Source of the DNA: an uncultured Lachnospiraceae bacterium
GTDB lineage: Bacteria; Bacillota; Clostridia; Lachnospirales; Lachnospiraceae
Direction: 5' to 3'
Assembly: GCA_949840805.1 (NCBI GenBank)
Contig: CATKXR010000020.1
Coordinates: forward strand, 1 to 64,000
DNA: 64,000 bases
Part shown: positions 9,355 through 17,919 of the stretch, one piece after another
How the letters are laid out: each line of letters opens with the position of its first letter
Numbering within the stretch: position 1 is the first letter of the stretch
Made by a program: the position numbers and the translations under genes
The notes under the pieces: generated by a model
Database searches by the model: none
Told to the model about the DNA's origin: nothing
What the model saw: only the letters and a program-made list of their open reading frames with translations

Positions 9355-9666
9355 ATGTTAAAGATCAGATTGTTTTGCGCAAACGGAATGTCAACCAGCC
9401 TGCTTGTAAAAAAGATGGAAGAGGCAGCGGCAGAAAAAGGAAAGGATGTGGATATCAAAGCCTATCCAATCCTTGACATGGAAAGGCTGATTGAGGAAGC
9501 CGATGTGGCCCTTTTGGGGCCGCAGGTGGGGTATCAGCTTGCTAAAGCCAAGGAAATATGCGGTACAAGAGGCGTTCCTGTGGATGTGATTCCTATGGCC
9601 GATTATGGGATGTGCAATGGGATGAATGTCCTTCGGTTTGCTTTTAAGCTGGCAGCAGGAAAATAG
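9355..9666 (+). CDS. PTS lactose/cellobiose-type IIB component
   Basis: A 103-residue soluble phosphocarrier. The phospho-accepting Cys is residue 8 in LFCANGMSTSLL, the standard IIB-Lac P-loop. It takes phosphate from IIA (11026) and passes it to sugar bound by IIC (9700). Full family length. It lies 63 bp after the glucosidase with GGAAGGAGG upstream. Confidence 0.93.
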   Translation: MLKIRLFCANGMSTSLLVKKMEEAAAEKGKDVDIKAYPILDMERLIEEADVALLGPQVGYQLAKAKEICGTRGVPVDVIPMADYGMCNGMNVLRFAFKLAAGK

Positions 9667-9699
9667 GGAAATACACCCGTGTCAGAAAGGAAATGAGAG

Positions 9700-11013
9700 A
9701 TGAAACAATTAATGAATGACAAAGTAATCCCCAGGATTATGGCGTTTGTTAATACGAAGGGGATACAGGCAATTAAGGATGGTATGGTCTATTCCATGCC
9801 GCTTCTGATTGTAGGCTCCGTATTTCTGATCATTACCAACTTCCCTGTTCCGGCAGTTGTAAACATGCTGGAACAGACGGGCATAAAGGCCGTGTTGGAA
9901 CAGGCAAACGGAGCAACATTTAATATCAGTGCAATAATAGCCGTTCTTGGCATCGCCTATAACTATATCAAGCTAGATGGACAGGAACCGTTAAGCGGAG
10001 CAATCGTTGCACTTGGCGTCTTTATTATGATGACGCCGGCATCGATTGTAACAGAAGGCGGAGACGTAGTGGGAGGGATTATTGATAAAAGCTGGACAGC
10101 CGGAAAAGGCATGGTCGGCGCAATTATTGTAGGGCTGATTGTGGCTTATGTCTACTGCTGGTTTCTGAAAAGAAACATAAAAATCAAGATGCCGGCAGGC
10201 GTTCCTGACGGTGTATCCAATGCATTCTCGGCGCTGGTTCCCGGTGCTGTCATTGTAACCGGAGCAACCATCGTCCACGGAATCTTTTCCATGGGATTCC
10301 ACATGACGGCTATGGAAGGGATTTACAACGTGATTCAGACGCCTCTCCAGAGCATGACGGATTCTATTGGCGGAGCAGTCCTGATGTGTTTCCTGACCCC
10401 GTTTTTATGGTTCTTCGGCGTGCATGGTTCAACGATTGTCGGAGGAATTATGACTGGTATTCTTCAGGCAAACGGCCTGGAAAACCAGGCTTTGATTGAT
10501 AAGGGGATTGAGCTGACGGTCAAAAACGGAGGCCATATTGTTACCATGCAGTTTTTGGATCAGTTTATCAATACAACCGGTGCGGGAATTACCATTGGAC
10601 TTGTTATCTACATGTTCTTCCTCGCAAAATCAAAGCAGTTAAAAACACTGGGAAGGCTGGAGATGGTGCCTGCATTGTTTAATATTAACGAACCGATTTT
10701 GTTTGGCATTCCGATTGTAATGAATCCTATGCTGGCTTTTCCGTTTATCGCTATGCCGGTGATTGCCTGTGTGCTTCAGTATGCAGCCCTCTATACAGGA
10801 CTTTGCCCGCTTTATGGCGCTATCCAGGTTCCCTGGACATGTCCGCCGGTTATTTCGGGATTTTTAATCGGAGGATGGCGGACGGCGCTTTTACAGTTGA
10901 TTATCCTCAGCTTGTCGTTTCTTGTCTATCTTCCTTTTGTGAGAAGAGTCGATAAACTGAATCTGATTGAAGAAGCGAAAACAGAAAAAGAAGCACAGGA
11001 CGATGAATGGTAA
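9700..11013 (+). CDS. PTS cellobiose/lactose-type IIC permease
   Basis: A 437-residue integral membrane sugar channel of the EIIC-Lac family with about ten hydrophobic segments. The family motifs FWFFGVHGSTIVGG (LWFFGVHGS form) and LFNINEPILFGIPIVMNP (substrate site) are clear. It imports and phosphorylates the sugar with IIB and IIA encoded on either side. The exact sugar cannot be fixed; beta-glucosides such as cellobiose are most likely given the GH1 enzyme. The tail is short and acidic, with no fused IIA or IIB. Confidence 0.93.
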   Translation: MKQLMNDKVIPRIMAFVNTKGIQAIKDGMVYSMPLLIVGSVFLIITNFPVPAVVNMLEQTGIKAVLEQANGATFNISAIIAVLGIAYNYIKLDGQEPLSGAIVALGVFIMMTPASIVTEGGDVVGGIIDKSWTAGKGMVGAIIVGLIVAYVYCWFLKRNIKIKMPAGVPDGVSNAFSALVPGAVIVTGATIVHGIFSMGFHMTAMEGIYNVIQTPLQSMTDSIGGAVLMCFLTPFLWFFGVHGSTIVGGIMTGILQANGLENQALIDKGIELTVKNGGHIVTMQFLDQFINTTGAGITIGLVIYMFFLAKSKQLKTLGRLEMVPALFNINEPILFGIPIVMNPMLAFPFIAMPVIACVLQYAALYTGLCPLYGAIQVPWTCPPVISGFLIGGWRTALLQLIILSLSFLVYLPFVRRVDKLNLIEEAKTEKEAQDDEW

Positions 11014-11025
11014 AAGGAGGACAAA

Positions 11026-11340
11026 ATGACCACAGAATTTGAAACGGCATGTTTTGGAATTATTACTTATGTGGGAACGGCAAGATCGTGTTTTATCAAT
11101 GCCGTACAGTGTGCGAAAAAGGGCGATTTTCAAGGAGCGGAAGAACAGATCAGGCAGGGCGATGAAGCCTATACCCAGGGACACCATATTCATGCGGATC
11201 TTTTGACGCTGGATGCAAACGGAAAACTGGAGGAATCCGGCCTCATCCTGATGCATGCGGAAGACCAGTTGATGAGCGCAGAGACCTTCCGGGTTTTGGC
11301 AGTGGAATTTATTGAAGTCTATAAAAAAATGATGCTTTAA
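11026..11340 (+). CDS. PTS lactose/cellobiose-type IIA component
   Basis: A 104-residue helical IIA protein. The active-site His is about residue 77 in LMHAEDQLM, with the structural Asp three positions later, as in the LacA/ChbA family. It lies 12 bp after the IIC gene with AAAGGAGG upstream and completes the transporter. A strong terminator follows. Confidence 0.92.
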   Translation: MTTEFETACFGIITYVGTARSCFINAVQCAKKGDFQGAEEQIRQGDEAYTQGHHIHADLLTLDANGKLEESGLILMHAEDQLMSAETFRVLAVEFIEVYKKMML

Positions 11341-11387
11341 CCCTGATATATTTCTCCCGAAGATTTGACGCAATAAAAACGAGATAT

Positions 11388-11427
11388 AATCCCAGAAACA
11401 TGAAAAATATTGTTTCTGGGATTTTTT
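11388..11427 (+). terminator. Terminator of the PTS operon
   Basis: A perfect 12-bp stem (AATCCCAGAAAC with GTTTCTGGGATT) running into a T-tract. Confidence 0.85.
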
Positions 11428-11568
11428 GCCGGGTAATTTTAACACTTTCGTTGACATATGAGACGGAATTAATTATTATTATCGTAAATCCGGGGATATT
11501 TGCCCTGTCGGTTCTTAAGTATCCTTCGGATGAAAGGACATTCTTTTATAAGGCAAAGGAACAAAACT

Positions 11569-12453
11569 ATGAAAATACAGGATAAGTTCAAAGGTATGCT
11601 GCTTACCCTTGCGGGAGGGACTTTATGGGGATTTTCCGGAACCTGCGGTCAGTATCTCATGCAGCAAAAAGGAGTCACATCAGACTGGCTGGTTCCCTTT
11701 CGGCTGACCATAGCCGGTTTTTTATTGCTCCTGCTTTGTTTTTTTAAGCAGCGGGAGAAAGTATTCGCCGTGTGGAAAAACAGGAGGGACGCAGGAGCAA
11801 TTCTTTGTTTCGGGATTCTGGGCATGTCCATGTGCCAGTATACTTATTTTACTGCCATCGGGGCTTCCAACGCAGGGACAGCCACGGTGCTCCAGTACAT
11901 AGGCCCGGTGATTATTGTGGTCTATGTGTCCTTAAGAACTTTAAAAATGCCGGGGATTAAGGAGATCTGCGCCATTGTCCTTGCGGTTCTGGGGACTTTT
12001 TTCCTCGCCACCCACGGAAACCCGGACAGTATGGTGCTGTCAGAAGAAGCTTTGATGTGGGGGCTGGCTTCCGCCGTGGCACTGGCTGTATACACGGTCC
12101 AGCCGGGACGGCTTCTGGCCTCCTACGGTTCTCTTCCGGTGACGGGCTGGGGAATGCTGATCGGCGGCGTGATGCTGATGGCTCTGTTCTGTCCATGGAG
12201 GATTCCGGTGGAAATGGACGCCCAGGTAATAGGGGGGATGGCGGCAGTGATCATTCTGGGAACCATCGTTGCTTTTTCCTGTTATCTGGAGGGAATCCGC
12301 CTGGTGGGACCAAAGAAGGGAAGCCTTTATGCCTCTGTGGAGCCGGTATCGGCCACGGTGTTCTCTGTCCTGTGGATGCATGCGGCTTTCGGGACCTGGG
12401 ATCTTATGGGATTTGCCTGCATTTTTGCGACCATTCTCCTGCTGTCTCTGTGA
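11569..12453 (+). CDS. EamA/DMT superfamily transporter
   Basis: A 294-residue membrane protein of two repeated EamA halves, about ten membrane helices. Visible marks are the N-terminal GTLWGFSGTCGQYL motif and the second-half GTIVAFSCYLEGIRLVGP and EPVSATVF motifs. Members export amino acids, metabolites or drugs; the substrate here is unknown. The start at 11569 has AAAGGA upstream; the open frame extends back to 11500 without support. It is monocistronic, between the PTS terminator and its own terminator. Confidence 0.88.
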   Translation: MKIQDKFKGMLLTLAGGTLWGFSGTCGQYLMQQKGVTSDWLVPFRLTIAGFLLLLLCFFKQREKVFAVWKNRRDAGAILCFGILGMSMCQYTYFTAIGASNAGTATVLQYIGPVIIVVYVSLRTLKMPGIKEICAIVLAVLGTFFLATHGNPDSMVLSEEALMWGLASAVALAVYTVQPGRLLASYGSLPVTGWGMLIGGVMLMALFCPWRIPVEMDAQVIGGMAAVIILGTIVAFSCYLEGIRLVGPKKGSLYASVEPVSATVFSVLWMHAAFGTWDLMGFACIFATILLLSL

Positions 12454-12458
12454 TTATG

Positions 12459-12484
12459 CAGATATACAACATATCTGGTTTTTT
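12459..12484 (+). terminator. Terminator after the EamA transporter
   Basis: A 7-bp stem (CAGATAT with ATATCTG) followed by GTTTTTT. Confidence 0.65.
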
Positions 12485-12580
12485 GCAACTGATCTTATAG
12501 GATGGAATGCTCTTTTCATCTTGTCGATTTTTTGATATAGTGCTAAAATCGTAGATACAGCAGGCTGCGTTATTGAAAAA

Positions 12581-12631
12581 ATCTTTAACTTAACAATATT
12601 GACCTATGGATAGTACTGCACGATAATGCAT
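12581..12631 (+). repeat. Dispersed 51-bp promoter-bearing repeat, copy B
   Basis: 46 of 51 bases match copy A at 138-188. It carries TTGACC (12599-12604), a 17-base spacer and GATAAT (12622-12627), a better -10 than copy A. It points at the FRG-AIPR pair and is the most likely promoter for it, about 100 bp before the FRG start. Confidence 0.65.
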
Positions 12632-12732
12632 AAAAAGCATACTTCCAGGAAGAGAAGATGGCAGAAGGAGATTATAAAAGATTATAAAGTAGAGATTAAA
12701 AGGAGAGGAGCAGACAGGAAAGAGAGATCAAC

Positions 12733-13893
12733 ATGACAAAGATAAAAAGCAATATTCTTCCCAAGGAGAATCATATAGAGAAAAATATAAAGAATAATAT
12801 TCAGAATGTTTCTCAATATATAGAACGGGTAAATGAATATATCAAGGTTCAGCGGCACAGGGACAGCACCGTAGTCTATCGGGGAGAACCGGATATTTAT
12901 TCCAGCCCATGCCGTCCCAACATTTTCCGGAAAGGCGTGATGAATGGAAACGAATTCTTCGAGAAGAGCTTGTTCGATGCCATGAGGCAGAATCGGCTGA
13001 CAGGTGAACTTCGATATCTGGATAATGCCATTGATGCCCAGCATGGGGAATTTCCAAGCCGTCTTCTTGACGTATCTTATAATTGTCTGACCGCGCTGTA
13101 TTTCGCAGTGACTCCCTACTATCATAACGATGAAAAATCTATGGATGACCGGGACGGAATGGTATACCTGTTTTTTATGGATGAGATCTTCAGTCCCAGC
13201 GCCAAGAATACCAATGACAATTATGACGCCATCATTAACCGGGATCAGAAATGGCTGCAAAGTAACATTCTGTTTGAGAAGAACCATAAATTTATTGACC
13301 ACACGAAACTGAATAACAGGATCATTGCCCAGCAGGGAGCTTTTATTTTATTTCAGGGGGATGAACCGGAGAACCTGCCGGAATACATCAGCTATGGAAT
13401 CCGGATTCCGGGAAAGGCAAAGGCGGGAATACGAAAAGAATTGAGGCAGCTTTTTGGCATTCATACGGGGAGCATTTATCCGGAGATCATCAATCTGGTG
13501 GATGAGTTAAGCAGCAAGAGCAGAAAGCTCAATACGGAGGACTTTAGCTGCAGAAATGAACTGGAATATGCTTTGCGGCAGTTTGACAAGGAGATGGATT
13601 ATTATTTTGACTATATTATCGGGAGAAGGGCGGATGGGGAAGAGAATGTGACCCGGATTCTCATGCATATTGAGCATGTCATCGACAGCTACCGGAAGGG
13701 CCTTCTGGAATTTGCGGGAAATTATTATCAGTGGAAAAGAGAGGACCAGACAGAGGAGCCATATGGCTTAAAAGAGACGGAATTGGATGAGATAATCGGT
13801 AAATATAACAAGGCGGTCCGGGAATTTGCGGAGAATATAGGACGGTACGGTATGACGGAATTCTCAAGTGATAAGCTGCAGATTACGAAGTGA
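12733..13893 (+). CDS. FRG domain-containing protein
   Basis: A 386-residue soluble protein with an N-terminal FRG domain, named for its conserved Phe-Arg-Gly-like motif. The motif VVYRGEPDIYSSPCRP is near residue 45 and the family hallmark HGEFPSRLLDVSYNCLTALYFA near 103-124. The biochemical activity of FRG is not firmly established; the domain is frequent in accessory and defence-linked genes. The rest (about 210-386) is charged and helical with no recognised domain. It is followed closely, possibly with a 4-base overlap, by an AIPR-family gene, so the two form one unit. AGGAAAGAGAG precedes the start. Confidence 0.82.
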   Translation: MTKIKSNILPKENHIEKNIKNNIQNVSQYIERVNEYIKVQRHRDSTVVYRGEPDIYSSPCRPNIFRKGVMNGNEFFEKSLFDAMRQNRLTGELRYLDNAIDAQHGEFPSRLLDVSYNCLTALYFAVTPYYHNDEKSMDDRDGMVYLFFMDEIFSPSAKNTNDNYDAIINRDQKWLQSNILFEKNHKFIDHTKLNNRIIAQQGAFILFQGDEPENLPEYISYGIRIPGKAKAGIRKELRQLFGIHTGSIYPEIINLVDELSSKSRKLNTEDFSCRNELEYALRQFDKEMDYYFDYIIGRRADGEENVTRILMHIEHVIDSYRKGLLEFAGNYYQWKREDQTEEPYGLKETELDEIIGKYNKAVREFAENIGRYGMTEFSSDKLQITK

Positions 13894-13934
13894 CAGGTAA
13901 AAAATGTTCCAAAGAAAAGGAGGAGCCGCGGGTT

Positions 13935-16313
13935 ATGGGGGCAATATCTCAAAAGATGAAGAGAAGCGTGGATTTTGAAAAGTATATCAATAAAATTTTA
14001 AGGAATCAGGAGATGGACTGTGATGAGGACTGGCGGAACAACAAGGATTCTTTGAATGAACTGCAGGAATTAGCCTGCAGGGAGGAAAATTATGTAACAG
14101 ATTCCACAATATTAAAGATCGAGAGCGCAAAAAAGCTGATTGTCGCGGTGTTTTGGCAGGACCCGGATGAGTTCCTCAAAACTGTCACGAAGAGGATAGA
14201 AAAATTACTTGAGAAAGAGAAGACAGCAGGAATTGAGCTGGTATTTTTTGTCAGGGATATGAAGAGCAGAATCAGCCTGGAGAGGACATTTGATACAAAG
14301 ACTTTGGCAAGCCTGAGAAAGATGGCCAGGAAAAGCTCAGGAAATAAATTACTTGGGATTCACTGCACCTATATTCTTCAGAAAGAATATGACATTCAGG
14401 AGGTAAAACTGACGGGGCTGAGACGGTATGAGATGATACAGATGCCGCCCATTGAAGGGAAGATTAATCAGGAAAGACTTGAAACATGTGAGGATTCCGA
14501 GGGAAAGATCAATGCTTTGGTCTTTACGGTGGATCTTTACCAGCTTGTGAAGCTGTATAATCTGATTGGGGACACGCTTTTTAAAAATAATGTACGGTTT
14601 GGAATCAATGAGACTCTGGGAGTGGATTATTCGATTCAGAGAACCCTGGAGATGGAACCGAATCTTTTCTGGTTTAAGAATAATGGGGTTACAATTCTGG
14701 TGGAAGACCCTGATTTTATGCCAAGAAATGTGGAAGAATTAAAGCTTGGTGATATCGGGCCGGATAAGGATCCGAATTTTTCCGTGGTAAATGGAGCGCA
14801 GACGATTACCACAGCGGCTAAGTATTTTTTCAACATGGAATATAACTGGCAGAACAGCCAGGAAGGATCAAAAGAAAAGTCTGATTATCTTAACAAGCTG
14901 AACAGTTCGAAACAGGCCCAGGTGATCCTGCGTATTATTCAGATTTCCGGAACAGGAAAGGCGGCGGCATCCGCCAATACGGCCAAGGACATCAGCGTGG
15001 CATTGAACCGGCAAAAGCCTATTAAGATGGAGGATATTGCATTTACGCTGTGGTTTGTAGAAAAACTGACAAGGTATCTGGCACACATCCATGAAGATAA
15101 TCCGGAAGCATTCCTGCTGGTACGTCGGGGAGAGGAAAGCAGTACAGGTGAGGAGATGGATCTGACAGAGTTTGCCAGGGCCAGGCTGGCCTGTATCGGC
15201 CGGCCGGGAGAGGCCAGAAGCCAGGGCGCCAAGGTTCTGCTGAAAATCAGGACGGAAGATGACGCAGAAGACACTTTTCAGCGAAAAGATATTTTTGTAC
15301 CAGAATGGACGGAAGCGGATGAGAATGAGGAAGCCAGTGTTTTTCAGCGCCATTACGGCGCCGTCTGGTTTGCCCATAAGGTTGCCGGAGAATATGAAAT
15401 ACAGAAAAAGAATGTGATAAAAGACACGGAGCATGATTTTTCTACGGTTATTAATAACGGCAAATGGTATTTTACGGCGATTTTGGTGCAGCTTCTCAAC
15501 GGATTAGCGGTTGATTGTGGGGTTAATGTTGAGGAATTCTATGATTTTTCTGATTTTACGACTTCATTTTTGTCTGTACAACAGAAGATTCCGGAGGCCA
15601 TGAAATATTTTGCCGGAATCGTACTGGCTTATAAAAAAGAGAAAGAAAAGTATGGGGAACTCAATTCTAATCTGTTTAAGAAGGAGGAACTCTACATAGA
15701 TCTGATAAAGGAGATCAAACATGTTTTTGCATCGGATCCGGTCGGAAGGAAAGAGAACGGGATAGAGAGAGAGGCGTGGGGACTGGCGGATTTGTTTTCT
15801 GTGACGGACAGGATGATGGCAGGGGTTGAGGCCGCCGCGGCAACGGAAGAAACACAGACAGCGTGGAAAGAAACTGCTGTGGGGAGATCAGAAGCTGTTG
15901 ATGCTGAGCCGGAGCTGATTTATACAGATTCGGCGGGCAAAAAGAAAAAATCGGAGGCGGCTAAGATGAGTCATCTGGTCTTAAGGGGAGTGGTATATAC
16001 CTGTAAGACACTTGCCCAGGCTCAGGAGAAAACGGTGGGCTATATATTGGAGAATTATCATATTACAGAAGAGCAGTTACAAGGCTGTTCTGATTGGATT
16101 ACCAGTAAGAGAGAAAAGGGTGAGTCAAAGGAAAAGTATTTCCGCATCGCGAAACAGATCAAAGTGAATGGAAAAGACTATTGGGTCGGGACCTCAAGCA
16201 ACCAGGGGACGAAGTACAGCCAGGTAAGGGCGCTCTGCGAAGCAGCCCATGTTGGAAAAAATGAGATTTTCTGGTATATGGAAGCTCAGGAGAATCCTGT
16301 ATTTTCCTGGTAA
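13935..16313 (+). CDS. AIPR family protein (abortive-infection phage-resistance type)
   Basis: A 792-residue soluble protein. The AIPR core is clear: NALVFTVDLYQLVKLYNLIG near 200, LFKNNVRFGINETLGV, EPNLFWFKNNGVTIL near 240-255, and SVVNGAQTITTAAKYF near 283-298. A lysine-rich C-terminal part (about 675-792, ending in a Trp/Tyr-rich segment) is joined by an acidic, low-complexity linker. AIPR proteins were named for links to abortive phage resistance, but their mechanism is not settled. The ATG at 13935 is preferred because AAAAGGAGG precedes it. A GTG at 13890 would overlap the FRG stop by four bases and add 15 residues. With the FRG gene it forms a probable two-gene defence cassette. Confidence 0.82.
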   Translation: MGAISQKMKRSVDFEKYINKILRNQEMDCDEDWRNNKDSLNELQELACREENYVTDSTILKIESAKKLIVAVFWQDPDEFLKTVTKRIEKLLEKEKTAGIELVFFVRDMKSRISLERTFDTKTLASLRKMARKSSGNKLLGIHCTYILQKEYDIQEVKLTGLRRYEMIQMPPIEGKINQERLETCEDSEGKINALVFTVDLYQLVKLYNLIGDTLFKNNVRFGINETLGVDYSIQRTLEMEPNLFWFKNNGVTILVEDPDFMPRNVEELKLGDIGPDKDPNFSVVNGAQTITTAAKYFFNMEYNWQNSQEGSKEKSDYLNKLNSSKQAQVILRIIQISGTGKAAASANTAKDISVALNRQKPIKMEDIAFTLWFVEKLTRYLAHIHEDNPEAFLLVRRGEESSTGEEMDLTEFARARLACIGRPGEARSQGAKVLLKIRTEDDAEDTFQRKDIFVPEWTEADENEEASVFQRHYGAVWFAHKVAGEYEIQKKNVIKDTEHDFSTVINNGKWYFTAILVQLLNGLAVDCGVNVEEFYDFSDFTTSFLSVQQKIPEAMKYFAGIVLAYKKEKEKYGELNSNLFKKEELYIDLIKEIKHVFASDPVGRKENGIEREAWGLADLFSVTDRMMAGVEAAAATEETQTAWKETAVGRSEAVDAEPELIYTDSAGKKKKSEAAKMSHLVLRGVVYTCKTLAQAQEKTVGYILENYHITEEQLQGCSDWITSKREKGESKEKYFRIAKQIKVNGKDYWVGTSSNQGTKYSQVRALCEAAHVGKNEIFWYMEAQENPVFSW

Positions 16314-16347
16314 GAATGTATTCCAGCCAGTTTTTAATCAAATTTCA

Positions 16348-16391
16348 AAAATCCTCCCGGGAAGCCAGACGGATATTCCCGGGAGGATTTT
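16348..16391. terminator. Bidirectional terminator between AIPR and DUF386 genes
   Basis: A perfect 16-bp stem (16348-16363 with 16376-16391), A-rich on the left and T-rich on the right, between two convergent genes. It can stop transcription from both sides. Confidence 0.85.
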
Positions 16392-16412
16392 ATGAGCAGG
16401 TACAGGGATTAT

Positions 16413-16925
16413 TTAAGCAATGTCAGGCCCGCAGGCGTCTATCGGCACCTTGACCACGATTTTCCGGATCGGCGCTGCCACATCTCCTGCCTGAATGGCC
16501 GGGATATGGACATCCCATGGGAAATAGATGGCATAGGTTCCCACCGTCATCTCGATGGTTCCCTCCGGGGCGGAAGGGTTGTTGTGGTAAAACAGGATAT
16601 CCCGGGGAGTATCTAAAAGATCCTCGTCCACCTGATTGCTGCCGTCATCGCTGTAATATCCGGCCCGCTCCGGCCCTCCGGCGGCTAAAAACTGCACGTC
16701 AATATTCTTTCGATGGATCTCCGGCCGCAGGGAGTCTCTCGGAGCGGTGGTAAGGTCCAGGACCTGAAGGATCATGGGAACCCCGTCTAATTCTATATCA
16801 AATTTTCCGGGTTCATGGGAGGCAAGATCCGTGTCTTTTAAAAAACGGATAGCGCTTTTTAAAGCTTTAGGAAGCATGGCGATCTGTTGGTCAAACATGG
16901 CGTTGTGTATGTTCCCGTAATACAT
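16413..16925 (-). CDS. YhcH/YjgK/YiaL (DUF386) family protein, first copy
   Basis: A 170-residue cupin-like sugar-metabolism accessory protein. Family metal-site motifs are present: EIHRKNIDVQF and FPWDVHIPAI. Members sit in sialic-acid or other sugar catabolic loci and are suspected to open or isomerise sugars; no sugar operon adjoins it here. AAAGGAGG precedes the ATG. A second, quite different DUF386 protein is encoded divergently at 17350. Confidence 0.88.
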   Translation of the reverse strand: MYYGNIHNAMFDQQIAMLPKALKSAIRFLKDTDLASHEPGKFDIELDGVPMILQVLDLTTAPRDSLRPEIHRKNIDVQFLAAGGPERAGYYSDDGSNQVDEDLLDTPRDILFYHNNPSAPEGTIEMTVGTYAIYFPWDVHIPAIQAGDVAAPIRKIVVKVPIDACGPDIA

Positions 16926-16999
16926 GAGTGTCCTCCTTTGGGGCGTTTTCTTTTATCTTAACATGGTTTGTGCAAAAAGCAAAGAGAAAAGGAAGAAGA

Positions 17000-17121
17000 T
17001 TATTCCGATTTCGGAATAATGTCGATCTCTTATTTTTCCACCGTGAATTGCGATGCCTGGTTGCCATTGACCTGAAGATTGATGATTATAAACCGGAATA
17101 TCTGGGTAAAATGGAATTCCA
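17000..17121 (+). pseudogene. Relic of a YhcG/DUF1016-type PDDEXK nuclease gene
   Basis: In the plus frame containing 17041, the translation VDLLFFHRELRCLVAIDLKI then DDYKPEYLGKMEF matches the catalytic PDDEXK-like core of the YhcG family (D-LFYHR-L-C-V-ELK pattern). The homology stops abruptly after about 40 residues, with no start, no N-terminal domain and no C-terminus. It occupies the 424-bp gap between the divergent DUF386 genes. The rest of that gap (17122-17349) shows no gene. Confidence 0.65.
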
Positions 17122-17349
17122 TCATGATTTCCGAGTGCCGTACCAAGCTAATCAGTTTCATACCGGGTTTCCTGGGCGCTGTAGGACAGACTGATCAGAT
17201 TCACCAGCCGTTTGATTCCTTCATAAAACACAATAAAAAAACTATTGCAAACCGGGTTTTAATATGTTAATTTGTATATATAAAAAGAAACCAGGCAAAG
17301 CGAAGATGACAGACGGAATCGGATGCGCCGGGAAAAGGAGGAGATCGAG

Positions 17350-17802
17350 ATGTTTTTCTCAAATATCAAAATTGCAAAGAAGTACAATTATCTGGAGGAC
17401 AAGTTTTTAGCAGCCTATAAGTGGCTGGAGGAGACGGATATTGCGGCTCTTGCAGTGGGGAGCTATCCGATCATGGGGGACACGGTAGTGGCGAATATCC
17501 AGGAATATACGACCATCAAGCCGGAAGAAGGGTATTTTGAGACCCATGAGAAGTTTTTTGATATCCAGTATGTGGTGTCCGGAAAAGAGCAGTTTGGCTA
17601 TTGTAAGCGGGACGGGCTTGTAGTCCGGGAGAGAATAGAGGAGAATGACCTGATCTTTTATGAGGAGCCGGCTCTCAGCGGAACCGTGCTTTTGGAGGCT
17701 GGTGATTTGATCGTGGTGGCCCCGGAGGATGCCCATAAGCCAAGATGCCAGGCAGACGGACCGGAAGCCGTGAAGAAGGTTGTAATAAAGGTGGCCGTGT
17801 GA
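17350..17802 (+). CDS. YhcH/YjgK/YiaL (DUF386) family protein, second copy
   Basis: A 150-residue DUF386 protein with family motifs ETHEKFFDIQYVV and VVAPEDAHKP, the latter histidine and carboxylates forming the presumed metal site. The start at 17350 is set by AAAAGGAGGAG seven bases upstream; the open frame from 17323 is not supported. It is only distantly similar to the copy at 16413 and is transcribed away from it. The substrate is unknown, probably a sugar acid or amino-sugar intermediate. Confidence 0.88.
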   Translation: MFFSNIKIAKKYNYLEDKFLAAYKWLEETDIAALAVGSYPIMGDTVVANIQEYTTIKPEEGYFETHEKFFDIQYVVSGKEQFGYCKRDGLVVRERIEENDLIFYEEPALSGTVLLEAGDLIVVAPEDAHKPRCQADGPEAVKKVVIKVAV

Positions 17803-17848
17803 CATACTGCGGTACAAGATAAACAGTAAAAATATGATCTAAGATAGC

Positions 17849-17886
17849 AAAATGGCGGATTTTCATGAGGACAAATCCGCCATTTT
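17849..17886. terminator. Bidirectional terminator, DUF386 and ketopantoate-reductase-like genes
   Basis: A perfect 14-bp stem (AAAATGGCGGATTT with its complement at 17873-17886) flanked by A and T runs, between convergent genes. Confidence 0.85.
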
Positions 17887-17919
17887 ATGCTTATGGGCTT
17901 GTATACGATGTGGGTGAGG

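Noticed and set aside
12454-16925. Prophage or integrative element around FRG-AIPR
   Set aside because: No integrase, transposase, phage structural gene or tRNA target site is present in the interval.
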